42,753 bases of DNA from JBKDZR01 sp047971485. Lineage in GTDB: Bacteria; Pseudomonadota; Alphaproteobacteria; Rhodobacterales; Rhodobacteraceae. The notes under the pieces are model-generated. The model saw nothing but the letters and a program-made list of their open reading frames with translations, did no database searches and had not been told where the DNA came from. The position numbers were made by a program, and so were the translations under genes. Below are positions 15,653 to 23,711 of this stretch, piece by piece; the first letter of the stretch is position 1, and every line of letters begins with the position of its first letter. Location of the stretch: assembly GCA_047971485.1 (NCBI GenBank), contig JBKDZR010000050.1, positions 1 to 42,753 of the forward strand, in the 5' to 3' direction.

Positions 15653-17719
15653 TCAGGCCCCGGTCACCGGCCAGGTTTTGGCAACCATGGTTAGAACGTC
15701 ATATTGGGCGACGACCTCATCTTTTTGGTTGGTCACCTGACAATCCCAGCGCACCTCGCCATAAACCGTGTTTTCGCGTGGATTGATGGCCTTGCAGGTC
15801 AAGCGCACCTTCAGGCTGTCTCCGAAATAGACCGGGGTCAGAAAGCGCAGGTTGTCGACACCGTAATTGGCCAGAACCGGGCCCGGCTCGGGGTCGACGA
15901 ACAGACCGGCGGCGAAGGATGCAATCAGATAGCCATGGGCCACCCGGTCCTCGAAAAACGGGTTCGCCTTGGCCGCCGCGCTGTCCATATGGGCATAGAA
16001 GGTATCACCGGTGAATTGGGCAAAATGCTCGACATCGGCCTCGGTCACTTCACGCGCGGGGGTGATCACCTGATCGCCGATACGCAATTCGGCCAGGGAT
16101 TTGCGGAACGGATGGCGATCGGCGCGGGTCTCGGCCCCGTCTACCCAGCACCCGGTGATCGCGGCCAGCATCTGCGGCGGGCCCTGCACGGCACTGCGCT
16201 GCATGAAGTGCTTCACCCCCCGCATGCCGCCCATTTCCTCACCGCCCCCGGCGCGCCCCGGCCCGCCATGAACCAGCGGCGCCAAGGGCGTGCCATGGCC
16301 GGTGCTGCTTTTCGCCGAGGCCCGGTTGCCGATCAACACCCGCCCGTGAAACGAGGCCAGCCCCGTCACCACCTCGGCCGCAATCCCCCCGTCATTGGTG
16401 AACAGCGAGGACACCAGCGACCCCTTGCCCTTCTGCGCCAGAACCACCGCCTGACCCGGATCATCATAGGCCATGACCGTCGCCACCGGGCCAAAGGCCT
16501 CGATCGCGTGGGGGGCCTCGGCCGTCATGGGATCGGCGCAATGCAGCAGGACGGGGCTTTGGAAGGCCCCCTTGGCCGCATCGCCGGATACCAGCGTCAC
16601 CGCGTCGGGATCGCCCCAGGCAATCTCGGCATCTTGTGCGATCTCGGCAATCCGATCACGTACGCCAGCCCGATCCCCCAGCGAAGCCAGGGCCCCCATG
16701 CGCGTGGCCTCATCCCCCGGCAAGCCGATAGCCGTCTTGGCCAGGCGGGCCGACAGCGCCTCAATCACCGGCTGTTCCATGCCTTTGGGCACCATGATCC
16801 GGCGAATGGCGGTACATTTCTGCCCCGCTTTCGCCGTCATCTCGCGCTGGATCTCTTTGACGAACAGGTCAAATTCAGGGCTGTCCGTGCCGGAATCCGG
16901 GCCAAGGATGGCCGCGTTCAGGCTGTCGGCTTCCATGGTGAAGCGGGTCGAATTGGCCACGATCGCGGGATGCGCACGCAGCTTGTGGCCCGTTGTGGCC
17001 GAACCGGTGAAGGTGACCACGTCCTGGCCCGTCACGTGATCCAGCAGATCGCCCACCCCGCCACAGATCAGCTGCAACGCACCATCCGGCAGGATGCCCA
17101 TCTCCAGGATCCGGCGCACGACCATTTCCGTCAGATAGGCGGTCTGCGAGGCCGGCTTGACCACACAGGGCATGCCGGCGATCAGCGAGGGCGCGATCTT
17201 TTCCAGCATCCCCCAGACCGGAAAGTTGAAAGCATTGATATGGATCGCCGCGCCTTGCAGGGGCGTCAGGATATGCTGGGCGGCAAAGCTGCCATCACGC
17301 GACAGCGGTTCGACCTCACCATCGGTCAGCAGACGCGCATTGGGCAATTCCCGCCGGGCCTTGGACGCGAAGCTTAGCATCGTGCCGATGCCGCCCTCGA
17401 TATCGACCATCCCGTCGCGCGGCGTGGCACCCGTGATCAGGCTCTCAGTGTGGAAATCGGCCTTCATCTCCATCAGCTTCTGGCCCACGGCCTTCAGCAT
17501 CAGGGCCCGTTCATGAAAGGTCAGCGCGCGCAGCGCCGGACCCGCCGTTTCCCGCCCCCAGGCCAGTGCCCCGGCGAAATCCAGCCCGTCGGACCCGATC
17601 AGCGCGTGGGTTTCGCCCGTGGCAGCGTCAGCCAGGGGTTTGCCCGCCCCAGCCCCCGCACGCCAAGCCCCCAAGACATAGCTTTCCAACCGCCGTGCGG
17701 TGCGTCCCGTATCCAGCAT
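15653..17719 (-). CDS. paaZ: PaaZ: oxepin-CoA hydrolase / 3-oxo-5,6-dehydrosuberyl-CoA semialdehyde dehydrogenase
   Basis: Bifunctional ring-opening enzyme of the aerobic phenylacetyl-CoA pathway, 688 residues, as in E. coli. The first ~520 residues form an aldehyde dehydrogenase with TFTGSATTG, Glu in FTMEADSLN and catalytic Cys in AGQKCTAIRR. The C-terminal ~150 residues form an R-specific hydratase (MaoC) domain with FTGDTFYAHMD and RVAHGYLIASF, which hydrolyses the oxepin-CoA. I placed the start at the ATG after AAGGAGA; an ATG six codons earlier overlaps the previous stop but has a poor ribosome site. It is the last gene of the leftward paa operon. Confidence 0.93.
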   Translation of the reverse strand: MLDTGRTARRLESYVLGAWRAGAGAGKPLADAATGETHALIGSDGLDFAGALAWGRETAGPALRALTFHERALMLKAVGQKLMEMKADFHTESLITGATPRDGMVDIEGGIGTMLSFASKARRELPNARLLTDGEVEPLSRDGSFAAQHILTPLQGAAIHINAFNFPVWGMLEKIAPSLIAGMPCVVKPASQTAYLTEMVVRRILEMGILPDGALQLICGGVGDLLDHVTGQDVVTFTGSATTGHKLRAHPAIVANSTRFTMEADSLNAAILGPDSGTDSPEFDLFVKEIQREMTAKAGQKCTAIRRIMVPKGMEQPVIEALSARLAKTAIGLPGDEATRMGALASLGDRAGVRDRIAEIAQDAEIAWGDPDAVTLVSGDAAKGAFQSPVLLHCADPMTAEAPHAIEAFGPVATVMAYDDPGQAVVLAQKGKGSLVSSLFTNDGGIAAEVVTGLASFHGRVLIGNRASAKSSTGHGTPLAPLVHGGPGRAGGGEEMGGMRGVKHFMQRSAVQGPPQMLAAITGCWVDGAETRADRHPFRKSLAELRIGDQVITPAREVTEADVEHFAQFTGDTFYAHMDSAAAKANPFFEDRVAHGYLIASFAAGLFVDPEPGPVLANYGVDNLRFLTPVYFGDSLKVRLTCKAINPRENTVYGEVRWDCQVTNQKDEVVAQYDVLTMVAKTWPVTGA

Positions 17720-17736
17720 CGGGGTCTCCTTGCCCA

Positions 17737-18495
17737 TCAGTTCAGCTTCAGCCGCGCCAGAAGCGCATCGGCCTCGACCCGCCAGGCCTGGCGTAGTGTT
17801 TCGTTATCGGTCCGCCGCAGACCCAGTTTCTTCAGGCGCTCGAACCGGTCGGATTTCGCCGGGCCGAACGTCTCGGCGACCTTTGGGTACCAATAGGCGA
17901 CCGAGGCCCGGGCCTCGTCGCTGGCCCCCATTTCCTCCAGCCCCTCAATGCCCAGGGCCACATGCTGCGCCTCGCGCGGCTGGATCGTGCGCAAAACCTC
18001 GGCCAGGGGCTGATAGGAACATTGGCTCAGTTCTCCCAGCTGCCCGGCAGTGGCCAGGCCCATCAGCACATTCATCACCACCGCATCTGTCCAGCCCGAC
18101 AGGGGATAGTGAAACACCGACAGACGCATGTCGCCGCCTTGTCGCCGTGCATCAATGCTGGCGTCGCGATCATGACGCGCAGCCCAGGCATGGGCCTGAT
18201 TGTAAAGCGCCTTGTCCGTGCCGAAATCACCCATCAAATCCAGCACCCGTTCAGCGTGATCGGCCTTTTCCAGGGTGATCCGGCTGGCGGCGATGCGCTG
18301 GCTCAGACCAGGGGCCCAGTTGATCGCATCGGCAAATCCCGCAGATCCGGCCAATTCGCTGTCCACGAAGGAAGACATCAGCCGCAGCAATTCCCCGCGA
18401 TAGCGCGGTGGCACATTGTCCGGCGAGGTCAGCTTGCCACCACGCGCCAGGTAATCGGCCAGGGGCATCGTGTCGTCCGTGATCTCATTCGTCAT
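17737..18495 (-). CDS. Extra PaaA/PaaC-like ferritin-fold protein
   Basis: A 252-residue all-helical protein of the phenylacetic acid catabolic (PF05138-like) ferritin superfamily, distinct from the PaaA and PaaC of the same operon. Possible di-iron ligands are a Glu in FVDSELAGS, EKADHAE, a Glu in LAEVLRT and a clear ExxH in REAQHV. The second-helix motif has E-x3-H spacing rather than ExxH, so iron binding is uncertain. The start overlaps paaE by 11 bases and the stop lies next to paaZ, so it is firmly within the operon. Function is unknown; a scaffold or accessory subunit of the epoxidase, or a second oxygenase, are options. Confidence 0.7.
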   Translation of the reverse strand: MTNEITDDTMPLADYLARGGKLTSPDNVPPRYRGELLRLMSSFVDSELAGSAGFADAINWAPGLSQRIAASRITLEKADHAERVLDLMGDFGTDKALYNQAHAWAARHDRDASIDARRQGGDMRLSVFHYPLSGWTDAVVMNVLMGLATAGQLGELSQCSYQPLAEVLRTIQPREAQHVALGIEGLEEMGASDEARASVAYWYPKVAETFGPAKSDRFERLKKLGLRRTDNETLRQAWRVEADALLARLKLN

Positions 18496-19564
18496 AGCTG
18501 ATCACCACCTTGTCTGAGAGGGGAATGCACTGGCAGGACAGGACATAGCCGGCTTTGACCTCGTAATCCTCCAGGGCGTGGTTGATCGCCATCTCAACCT
18601 CGCCTTCCAGCACCTTGGCCCGGCAGGTTGAACAGACCCCCGCCTTGCAGGCATAGGGGGCATCCAGCGTGTTCTCCAGCGCCGCATCCAGCACCGAGGT
18701 GCCATCCTTGGGCATCTGAAACGCCCGCGTGGCCCCATCCAGCGTGACCGCCACGTCACAGGTGTTGCCCGCCACCCCGGCGCTTTCCTTGCTGGCGGCA
18801 CGCTTCTTGGCCCGGCCCGGCTGGGACGAGGCGAAGAGCTCGAACTTGATCTGTGCATCGTCCAGCCCATGCTGACGCAGGCTTTCGGCAATCGTCAGCA
18901 TCATCGCTTCGGGACCGCAGATGAAGGCCATGTCCACGCTGTCGGCGTCAATCCACAGACGGAACAGCATGTCCATCTTCTCGGCGTCGATACGGCCGGT
19001 GAACAGGTCGATCTCCTGGCCTTCGCTTTTCAGGATATGGATCACCGACAGCCGGCCAAGGTAGGTGTTCTTCAGATCCTCCAGTTCCTCGCGGAACATG
19101 ATCGAGCCGACCTGCCGGTTGGCATAGACCAGGGTAAAGGTGGATTTGGGTTCCCGCGCCAGAGTCGTCTTGATGATCGACAGCAAGGGCGTGATCCCCG
19201 ATCCCCCGGCAAAGCCCAGATAATTGCGCACCGTGGCCGGATCGAGGGGCGTGTTGAACTTGCCCATGGGGGGCATGGCCTCGATCACGTCGCCGGTTTG
19301 CAGTTCCTCATTGGCCCAGGTCGAAAAGGCCCCGCCCTCGACCCGCTTGATGCCAACCCGCAAACAGCCCTCATCCAGCCCGGCGCAGATGGAATAGGAT
19401 CGGCGCAGCTCCTGCCCGTCGAAATCGCGGCGAAAAGTCAGGTACTGGCCCTGGGTGAACGCAAAGGCCGCCATGTCCTCGGCGTCCGGTTTCAGGGTGA
19501 CGACCACGGCGTCACGGGTTTCCTTGTGGATCTCCGTGACCTCAAGGCGATGGAAACGTGCCAT
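18485..19564 (-). CDS. paaE: PaaE: phenylacetyl-CoA 1,2-epoxidase reductase subunit
   Basis: Passes electrons from NADPH to the PaaABC(D) epoxidase. The 359 residues carry a ferredoxin-reductase-type FAD domain (RRSYSICAG), a nucleotide-binding domain (GGSGITPLLSIIKT) and a C-terminal plant-type 2Fe-2S ferredoxin with CKAGVCSTC and a fourth Cys in VLSCQC. The size and order match E. coli PaaE. A Lys/Arg-rich linker (GRAKKRAASKES) lies before the ferredoxin. It follows paaD after 15 bases. Confidence 0.93.
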   Translation of the reverse strand: MARFHRLEVTEIHKETRDAVVVTLKPDAEDMAAFAFTQGQYLTFRRDFDGQELRRSYSICAGLDEGCLRVGIKRVEGGAFSTWANEELQTGDVIEAMPPMGKFNTPLDPATVRNYLGFAGGSGITPLLSIIKTTLAREPKSTFTLVYANRQVGSIMFREELEDLKNTYLGRLSVIHILKSEGQEIDLFTGRIDAEKMDMLFRLWIDADSVDMAFICGPEAMMLTIAESLRQHGLDDAQIKFELFASSQPGRAKKRAASKESAGVAGNTCDVAVTLDGATRAFQMPKDGTSVLDAALENTLDAPYACKAGVCSTCRAKVLEGEVEMAINHALEDYEVKAGYVLSCQCIPLSDKVVISYDE

Positions 19565-19579
19565 CTTGCGCCTTCCTCC

Positions 19580-20104
19580 TCAGATGCATTTGAAATAGTC
19601 GAACGGTTCCAGGCATGCGGTACAGCGATAGGCCGCCTTGCACGGGGTGGATCCGAACTGGCTGACCTTTTCGGTCTTGGTTGATCCGCAACGCGGGCAC
19701 GCGATCACTAGGTTGGATCCGCCGGCCAGCCGCGCCGCCCGGGCCGCCAGCCGCCCACCATCGGGCGCCGTGCCATCCACCGGCGGCGCGATCCCATAGG
19801 CCTTCAGCTTGTCGCGCGCTTCCGGCACGATCCAGTCGCTGGTCCAGGGGGGCGAAAGCCGGCGTTCCAGGCGCAGGTTTTCCACCCCCTTGGCGCGCAG
19901 CACCTTCTCGATCTCAAGGTCGATGAAGGCGGTGGCCGGGCAGCCCGAATAGGTTGGTGTGACCGCCACAACCAGGGTGTCGCCGTCATAACGGACATCG
20001 CGGACGATCCCCAGTTCGGTGACGGAAACCACCGGGATCTCGGGGTCCGGCACCTGGGCCAGCCAGTCCCAGACATCAGCGACAGGGGGCAAAACCGCAG
20101 CCAC
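19580..20104 (-). CDS. paaD: PaaD: iron-sulfur assembly-type accessory of the phenylacetyl-CoA epoxidase
   Basis: A 174-residue PaaD protein. The N-terminal MIP18/DUF59-type domain has VPDPEIPVVSVTELGIVRDV and TPTYSGCPAT, the segments shared with Fe-S cluster assembly factors. The C-terminal zinc-finger-like tail has CPRCGS and CTACLEPFDYFKC. It is thought to mature the iron centres of the epoxidase. The start is GTG, five bases after the paaC stop. Confidence 0.92.
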   Translation of the reverse strand: MAAVLPPVADVWDWLAQVPDPEIPVVSVTELGIVRDVRYDGDTLVVAVTPTYSGCPATAFIDLEIEKVLRAKGVENLRLERRLSPPWTSDWIVPEARDKLKAYGIAPPVDGTAPDGGRLAARAARLAGGSNLVIACPRCGSTKTEKVSQFGSTPCKAAYRCTACLEPFDYFKCI

Positions 20105-20109
20105 GGCCG

Positions 20110-20952
20110 TTACCAGCTCGCGCCCGGATAGGCGCGTTGCAGGAACTGCATCTCGGCCAGGATGTAGCCCAGATGTTCCGTATGCCGGCCCTGCTTGCCG
20201 CCCTTGTGGACATCGGCACGGGCCTCGGGGCGGGTCAGGGTGGCCTCGGTCAGCACCTCATCCAGCAGCTGATCCCAGGCCGCGCGCAGATCGGCAGGGC
20301 TGGGCGCGATGCCGGCCTCGGCCAGCGCCTCATCCACCGCATCGGTGAGGAACATCTCGCCGACATAGGGCCAGAGCACCTCCAGCGCCGCCTGCATCCG
20401 CGCCCGGCTTTCGGCCGTGCCATCGCCCAGCCGGATCACCAGATCCGAGGACCGTTCCAGATGATAGGCCGTTTCCTTGACCGCCTTGGCCGCAATCTCG
20501 GCTACGCGCGGGCTGGACGAGACCACCAGCCGCTCCAGCAGCGCATGGTGGAAGGCATCGAACAGGAATTGGCGTATCAGGGTCTGGCCGATATCGCCAT
20601 TGGGCAGTTCCAGCAGCATCAGGTTGCGGAACCGCATGGCATCGCGCAGATAGGCCAGGTTGTCGGCGGTCCGGCCCTTGCCCTCGACCTCGCCGGCCAG
20701 ACCCAGCCACATCTGGGTGTGGCCGATCAGATCCAGCGCCGTGTTGGCCAGGGCAATGTCCTCTTCCAGCGCCGGGGCGTGCCCGCACCATTCCGACACA
20801 CGATGGCCCAGGATCAGACTGTTGTCACCCATCCGGCACAGCCAGTCGAAAAAGGCCGGGGCCAGATCGGCATTGCCCAGATGGGGATCCGGCGTCTGGC
20901 TGGCCGGGACAGGCCCGGCAGGCACCGCCGCCTCTTGCAGCGCGGCCATCAC
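20110..20952 (-). CDS. paaC: PaaC: phenylacetyl-CoA 1,2-epoxidase structural subunit
   Basis: Partner of PaaA in the epoxidase core; a ferritin-fold protein with no active iron centre in characterised systems. At 280 residues it is slightly longer than E. coli PaaC because of an N-terminal extension. Seen here: DNSLILGHRVSEWCGHAPALEEDIALANTALDLIGH, NGDIGQTLIRQFLFD and KETAYHLERSSDLVIRLGDGT, all typical. The GTG start overlaps the paaB stop (GTGA), followed at once by an ATG that could also serve. Confidence 0.92.
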   Translation of the reverse strand: MMAALQEAAVPAGPVPASQTPDPHLGNADLAPAFFDWLCRMGDNSLILGHRVSEWCGHAPALEEDIALANTALDLIGHTQMWLGLAGEVEGKGRTADNLAYLRDAMRFRNLMLLELPNGDIGQTLIRQFLFDAFHHALLERLVVSSSPRVAEIAAKAVKETAYHLERSSDLVIRLGDGTAESRARMQAALEVLWPYVGEMFLTDAVDEALAEAGIAPSPADLRAAWDQLLDEVLTEATLTRPEARADVHKGGKQGRHTEHLGYILAEMQFLQRAYPGASW

Positions 20953-21236
20953 ATATGCCCCACTTCATCGGGAATGTCGAAGAAGGTCGGGTGGCGGTAG
21001 ACCTTGGATTCCGCCGGATCGAACAGCGGCCCCTTGTCCGAGGGCCGCGAGGCGGTGATATCCACCGATTTCACCACCCAGATCGAGACCCCTTCCTTGC
21101 GCCGTGTGTAGACATCGCGCGCATGGTTGATCGCCATCTCGGCATCGGGGGCATGCAGGCTGCCGACATGACGATGGTTCAGCCCGTGCTGCCCCCGAAT
21201 GAAGACTTCCCAAAGCGGCCATTCTTTTCTGGACAT
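20949..21236 (-). CDS. paaB: PaaB: phenylacetyl-CoA 1,2-epoxidase small subunit
   Basis: A 95-residue PaaB, the usual size. Family features seen: WPLWEVFIRGQHGLNHRHVGSLHAPD, ALxHARDVY-like MAINHARDVYTRR and the SIWVVKS strand. It bridges PaaAC units in the complex. The start ATG follows GGGGAAG; a longer in-frame start would run back into paaA. Confidence 0.93.
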   Translation of the reverse strand: MSRKEWPLWEVFIRGQHGLNHRHVGSLHAPDAEMAINHARDVYTRRKEGVSIWVVKSVDITASRPSDKGPLFDPAESKVYRHPTFFDIPDEVGHM

Positions 21237-21246
21237 GATCTTCCCC

Positions 21247-22245
21247 CTATTCAGCAGCCAGTGCAGCGGCAGCGCGCCGCTTAGCGGATTTCTCTGCATA
21301 AGCGCTCAGGCCCTCGCGGAACCAGGCGCCATCCTCCCAGGCCTTGACCCGGGCCCCCAGACGTTCGGCATTGCAGGGGCCGTTGCCCTTCAGGACCTCG
21401 AAGAACTCGGTCCAATCCGGTTGGCTGAAATCATAGTGCCCGCGTTCCGCGTTCCACTTCAGATCGGGGTCGGGAATGGTCAGACCCAGATATTCCGCCT
21501 GCGGCACGGTTTCGTCGACGAATTTCTGGCGCAGTTCATCATTGGTGTTGATCTTGATCTTCCAGGCCATGGATTGCGCCGAATGCACGCTTTCGGCATC
21601 CGACGGCCCGAACATCATCAGCGAGGGGAACCAGAAGCGATTGAGGGCATCCTGCGCCATCTCTTTCTGTTCCGGGGTGCCGGCAGCCATCTTCATCATC
21701 ACCGAATAGCCCTGGCGCTGATGAAAGCTTTCCTCTTTGCAGATGCGGATCATCGCGCGGCTGTAGGGGCCATAGGATGTCCGTTGCAGCGGCACCTGGT
21801 TCATGATCGCCGCGCCATCGACCAGCCAGCCCACCGCGCCCATATCGGCCCAGGTCCGGGTCGGGTAGTTGAAGATCGAGGAATATTTCATCGCCCCCGA
21901 ATGCAGCTTGTCGAACAGCTCGTCCCGGCTGACACCCAGCGTCTCGGCGGCGCTGTAGAGATACAGCCCATGACCGGCCTCATCCTGCACCTTGGCCAAG
22001 AGGATCGCCTTGCGTTCCAGCGTGGGCGCGCGGGTGATCCAGTTGCCTTCCGGCAATTGGCCGACAATCTCGGAATGGGCGTGCTGGCCGATCTGGCGGA
22101 TCAGCGTCTTGCGATAGCCCTCGGGCATCCATTCCTTGGGCTCGATCTTTTCACCCGCATCAATCCGGGCCTGAAAAGCGCGGTCCTCGGGGGTCATTTC
22201 CTCGGCCGATTTGCCGCCTTCCGACGTCACCATCTGCGCATACAT
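21247..22245 (-). CDS. paaA: PaaA: phenylacetyl-CoA 1,2-epoxidase catalytic subunit
   Basis: Di-iron oxygenase subunit that epoxidises the ring of phenylacetyl-CoA. The 332 residues show the ferritin-type ligands in KVQDEAGHG and KEESFHQRQG, plus PEGNWITRAPTLERK and GAMKYSSIFNYPTRTWAD, which are highly conserved in PaaA. It ends in an Ala/Lys-rich tail longer than in E. coli. The ribosome site is AGGAGG. An 11-base inverted repeat lies between 22 and 60 bases upstream, so it may have its own control within the operon. Confidence 0.95.
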   Translation of the reverse strand: MYAQMVTSEGGKSAEEMTPEDRAFQARIDAGEKIEPKEWMPEGYRKTLIRQIGQHAHSEIVGQLPEGNWITRAPTLERKAILLAKVQDEAGHGLYLYSAAETLGVSRDELFDKLHSGAMKYSSIFNYPTRTWADMGAVGWLVDGAAIMNQVPLQRTSYGPYSRAMIRICKEESFHQRQGYSVMMKMAAGTPEQKEMAQDALNRFWFPSLMMFGPSDAESVHSAQSMAWKIKINTNDELRQKFVDETVPQAEYLGLTIPDPDLKWNAERGHYDFSQPDWTEFFEVLKGNGPCNAERLGARVKAWEDGAWFREGLSAYAEKSAKRRAAAALAAE

Positions 22246-22266
22246 GGGTCGTGCCTCCTGTCAGAT

Positions 22267-22305
22267 ATCGCCAAACAGCATGTTTTGGTCGTGGTGTTTG
22301 GCGAT
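22267..22305. repeat. Nested inverted repeat between thiolase gene and paaA
   Basis: Perfect 11-base arms ATCGCCAAACA (22267-22277) and TGTTTGGCGAT (22295-22305) flank 17 bases. A third, similar element TGTTTTGG (22281-22288) could pair with the left arm instead, giving two competing hairpins. It lies just ahead of paaA in the leftward operon. It may be an operator with three half-sites or an RNA switch-like structure; no T-run suggests a terminator. Confidence 0.5.
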
Positions 22306-22365
22306 CATTTCCCTTTTTCTTCGCTGATGCGACGCAACCCCGCGATCAGAGTTTGCTGCCGTCAG

Positions 22366-23571
22366 CTATACCCGCTCAAGGATCATCGCGATCCCCTGCC
22401 CCACGCCGACACACATGGTGCACAGCGCATAGCGCCCGCCCGTGCGGTGAAGCTGATAGGTCGAATGTAGCACCAAACGCGCGCCCGACATCCCCAAAGG
22501 ATGCCCCATCGCGATGGCCCCGCCATTGGCGTTCACATGGGGCGCGTCATCGGGCAGGCCCAGTTCCCGCAGGACCGCCAGGCCCTGGGCGGCAAAGGCC
22601 TCATTCAACTCAATCACGTCCATCTGATCCAGGCGCAGCCCGGCACGGGCCAGTACCTTGCGCGTGGCCGGAACCGGACCGATGCCCATGATCCGCGGCG
22701 CCACGCCCGCCGCAGCCATGGCCACGATCCGGGCCTTGGGGGTCAGACCATTGGCCTTGGCCGCAGCCTCAGAGGCCACGATCACCGCCGCCGCGCCATC
22801 GTTGACGCCCGAGGCATTGCCCGCCGTCACGCTCAGATCCGGACCGTTGACGCCCTTCAGCCGGGCCAGCTTGTCCGCCGTGGTACCCGGACGCGGATGT
22901 TCATCGGTATCGACAACCAGCGGATCGCCCTTGCGCTGGGGCACAGAGACCGGAATGATTTCCTCGGCAAAAATCCCTGCCTCATGGGCCGCAGCCCACC
23001 GGGCCTGGCTGAACGCGGCAAAGGCATCCTGATCGGCGCGGCTGATCCCATAATCGGCCGCCACGTTATCTGCCGTCTCGGGCATGGAGTGGGTGCCAAA
23101 GGCCTTGTCCATCGCCTTGTTCTTGAACCGCCAGCCGATGGTCGTATCGTAGATCTCAGCATGGCGCGAAAAGGCCGAAGCCGCCTTGGCCAGCACGAAG
23201 GGTGCACGGCTCATGCTCTCGACACCGCCGGCGATCAGCAGATCGCCATCGCCCGAACGCACCGTGCGCGCCGCCAGCCCGATCGCATCCATCCCCGATC
23301 CGCACAACCGGTTGACCGTGGTTCCCGGCACCTCGATCGGCAATCCCGCCAGCAACACCGCCATGCGCGCCACGTTGCGGTTATCCTCACCGGCCTGGTT
23401 GGCACAGCCCAGGATCACATCGTCGACACTCTGCCAGTCAACATCGCCGTTGCGCGCCGCCAAGGCCTTGAGCGGCATGGCAGCCAGATCATCGGCCCGG
23501 ATCGAGGACAAAGCCCCCCCATAACGGCCAATAGGCGTGCGCACCGCATCGCAAATGAACGCGTCCGACAT
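22366..23571 (-). CDS. paaJ: 3-oxoadipyl-CoA / 3-oxo-5,6-dehydrosuberyl-CoA thiolase
   Basis: Thiolase for the last cleavage of phenylacetate degradation, also usable for 3-oxoadipyl-CoA. The 401 residues have the acylated Cys in VNRLCGSGMDAIG, the His in NANGGAIAMGHPLGMSG and the second Cys in CTMCVGVGQG. SDAFICDAVRTPIGRYGG at the start is typical of the PaaJ/PcaF group. The ATG follows GAGGAGGG. It is the first gene of the leftward paa operon, and the palindromic operator candidate lies about 40 bases upstream. The rest of the beta-oxidation set (paaF, G, H) and the ligase paaK are not here. Confidence 0.9.
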   Translation of the reverse strand: MSDAFICDAVRTPIGRYGGALSSIRADDLAAMPLKALAARNGDVDWQSVDDVILGCANQAGEDNRNVARMAVLLAGLPIEVPGTTVNRLCGSGMDAIGLAARTVRSGDGDLLIAGGVESMSRAPFVLAKAASAFSRHAEIYDTTIGWRFKNKAMDKAFGTHSMPETADNVAADYGISRADQDAFAAFSQARWAAAHEAGIFAEEIIPVSVPQRKGDPLVVDTDEHPRPGTTADKLARLKGVNGPDLSVTAGNASGVNDGAAAVIVASEAAAKANGLTPKARIVAMAAAGVAPRIMGIGPVPATRKVLARAGLRLDQMDVIELNEAFAAQGLAVLRELGLPDDAPHVNANGGAIAMGHPLGMSGARLVLHSTYQLHRTGGRYALCTMCVGVGQGIAMILERV

Positions 23572-23610
23572 GCAGATTTCCCTCCTCGTTACCGATCGTA
23601 TCTCCATTTC

Positions 23611-23624
23611 ACCGACCGGTCGGT
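23611..23624. promoter_or_regulatory. TetR-type palindromic operator candidate before the paa operon
   Basis: ACCGACCGGTCGGT is a perfect 14-base palindrome located 40 bases upstream of the thiolase start codon. It is of the CGACCGGTCG class bound by TetR-family repressors such as PaaR. The regulator gene next door is PaaX-like, so the true binder may be encoded elsewhere. Confidence 0.55.
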
Positions 23625-23711
23625 CACCAATATAGAGAGCAAGACATCACACGTGAAGAAAAATTTTTCAACTTATGTGACGTTTTATTTCTCCACCTCA
23701 TTCTTTTTAAA

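Noticed and set aside
15704..17377. 557-codon rightward open frame antisense to paaZ
   Set aside because: The paaZ frame has all expected motifs over its full length; the antisense translation is low-complexity (His, Arg, Gly, Gln) and matches nothing.
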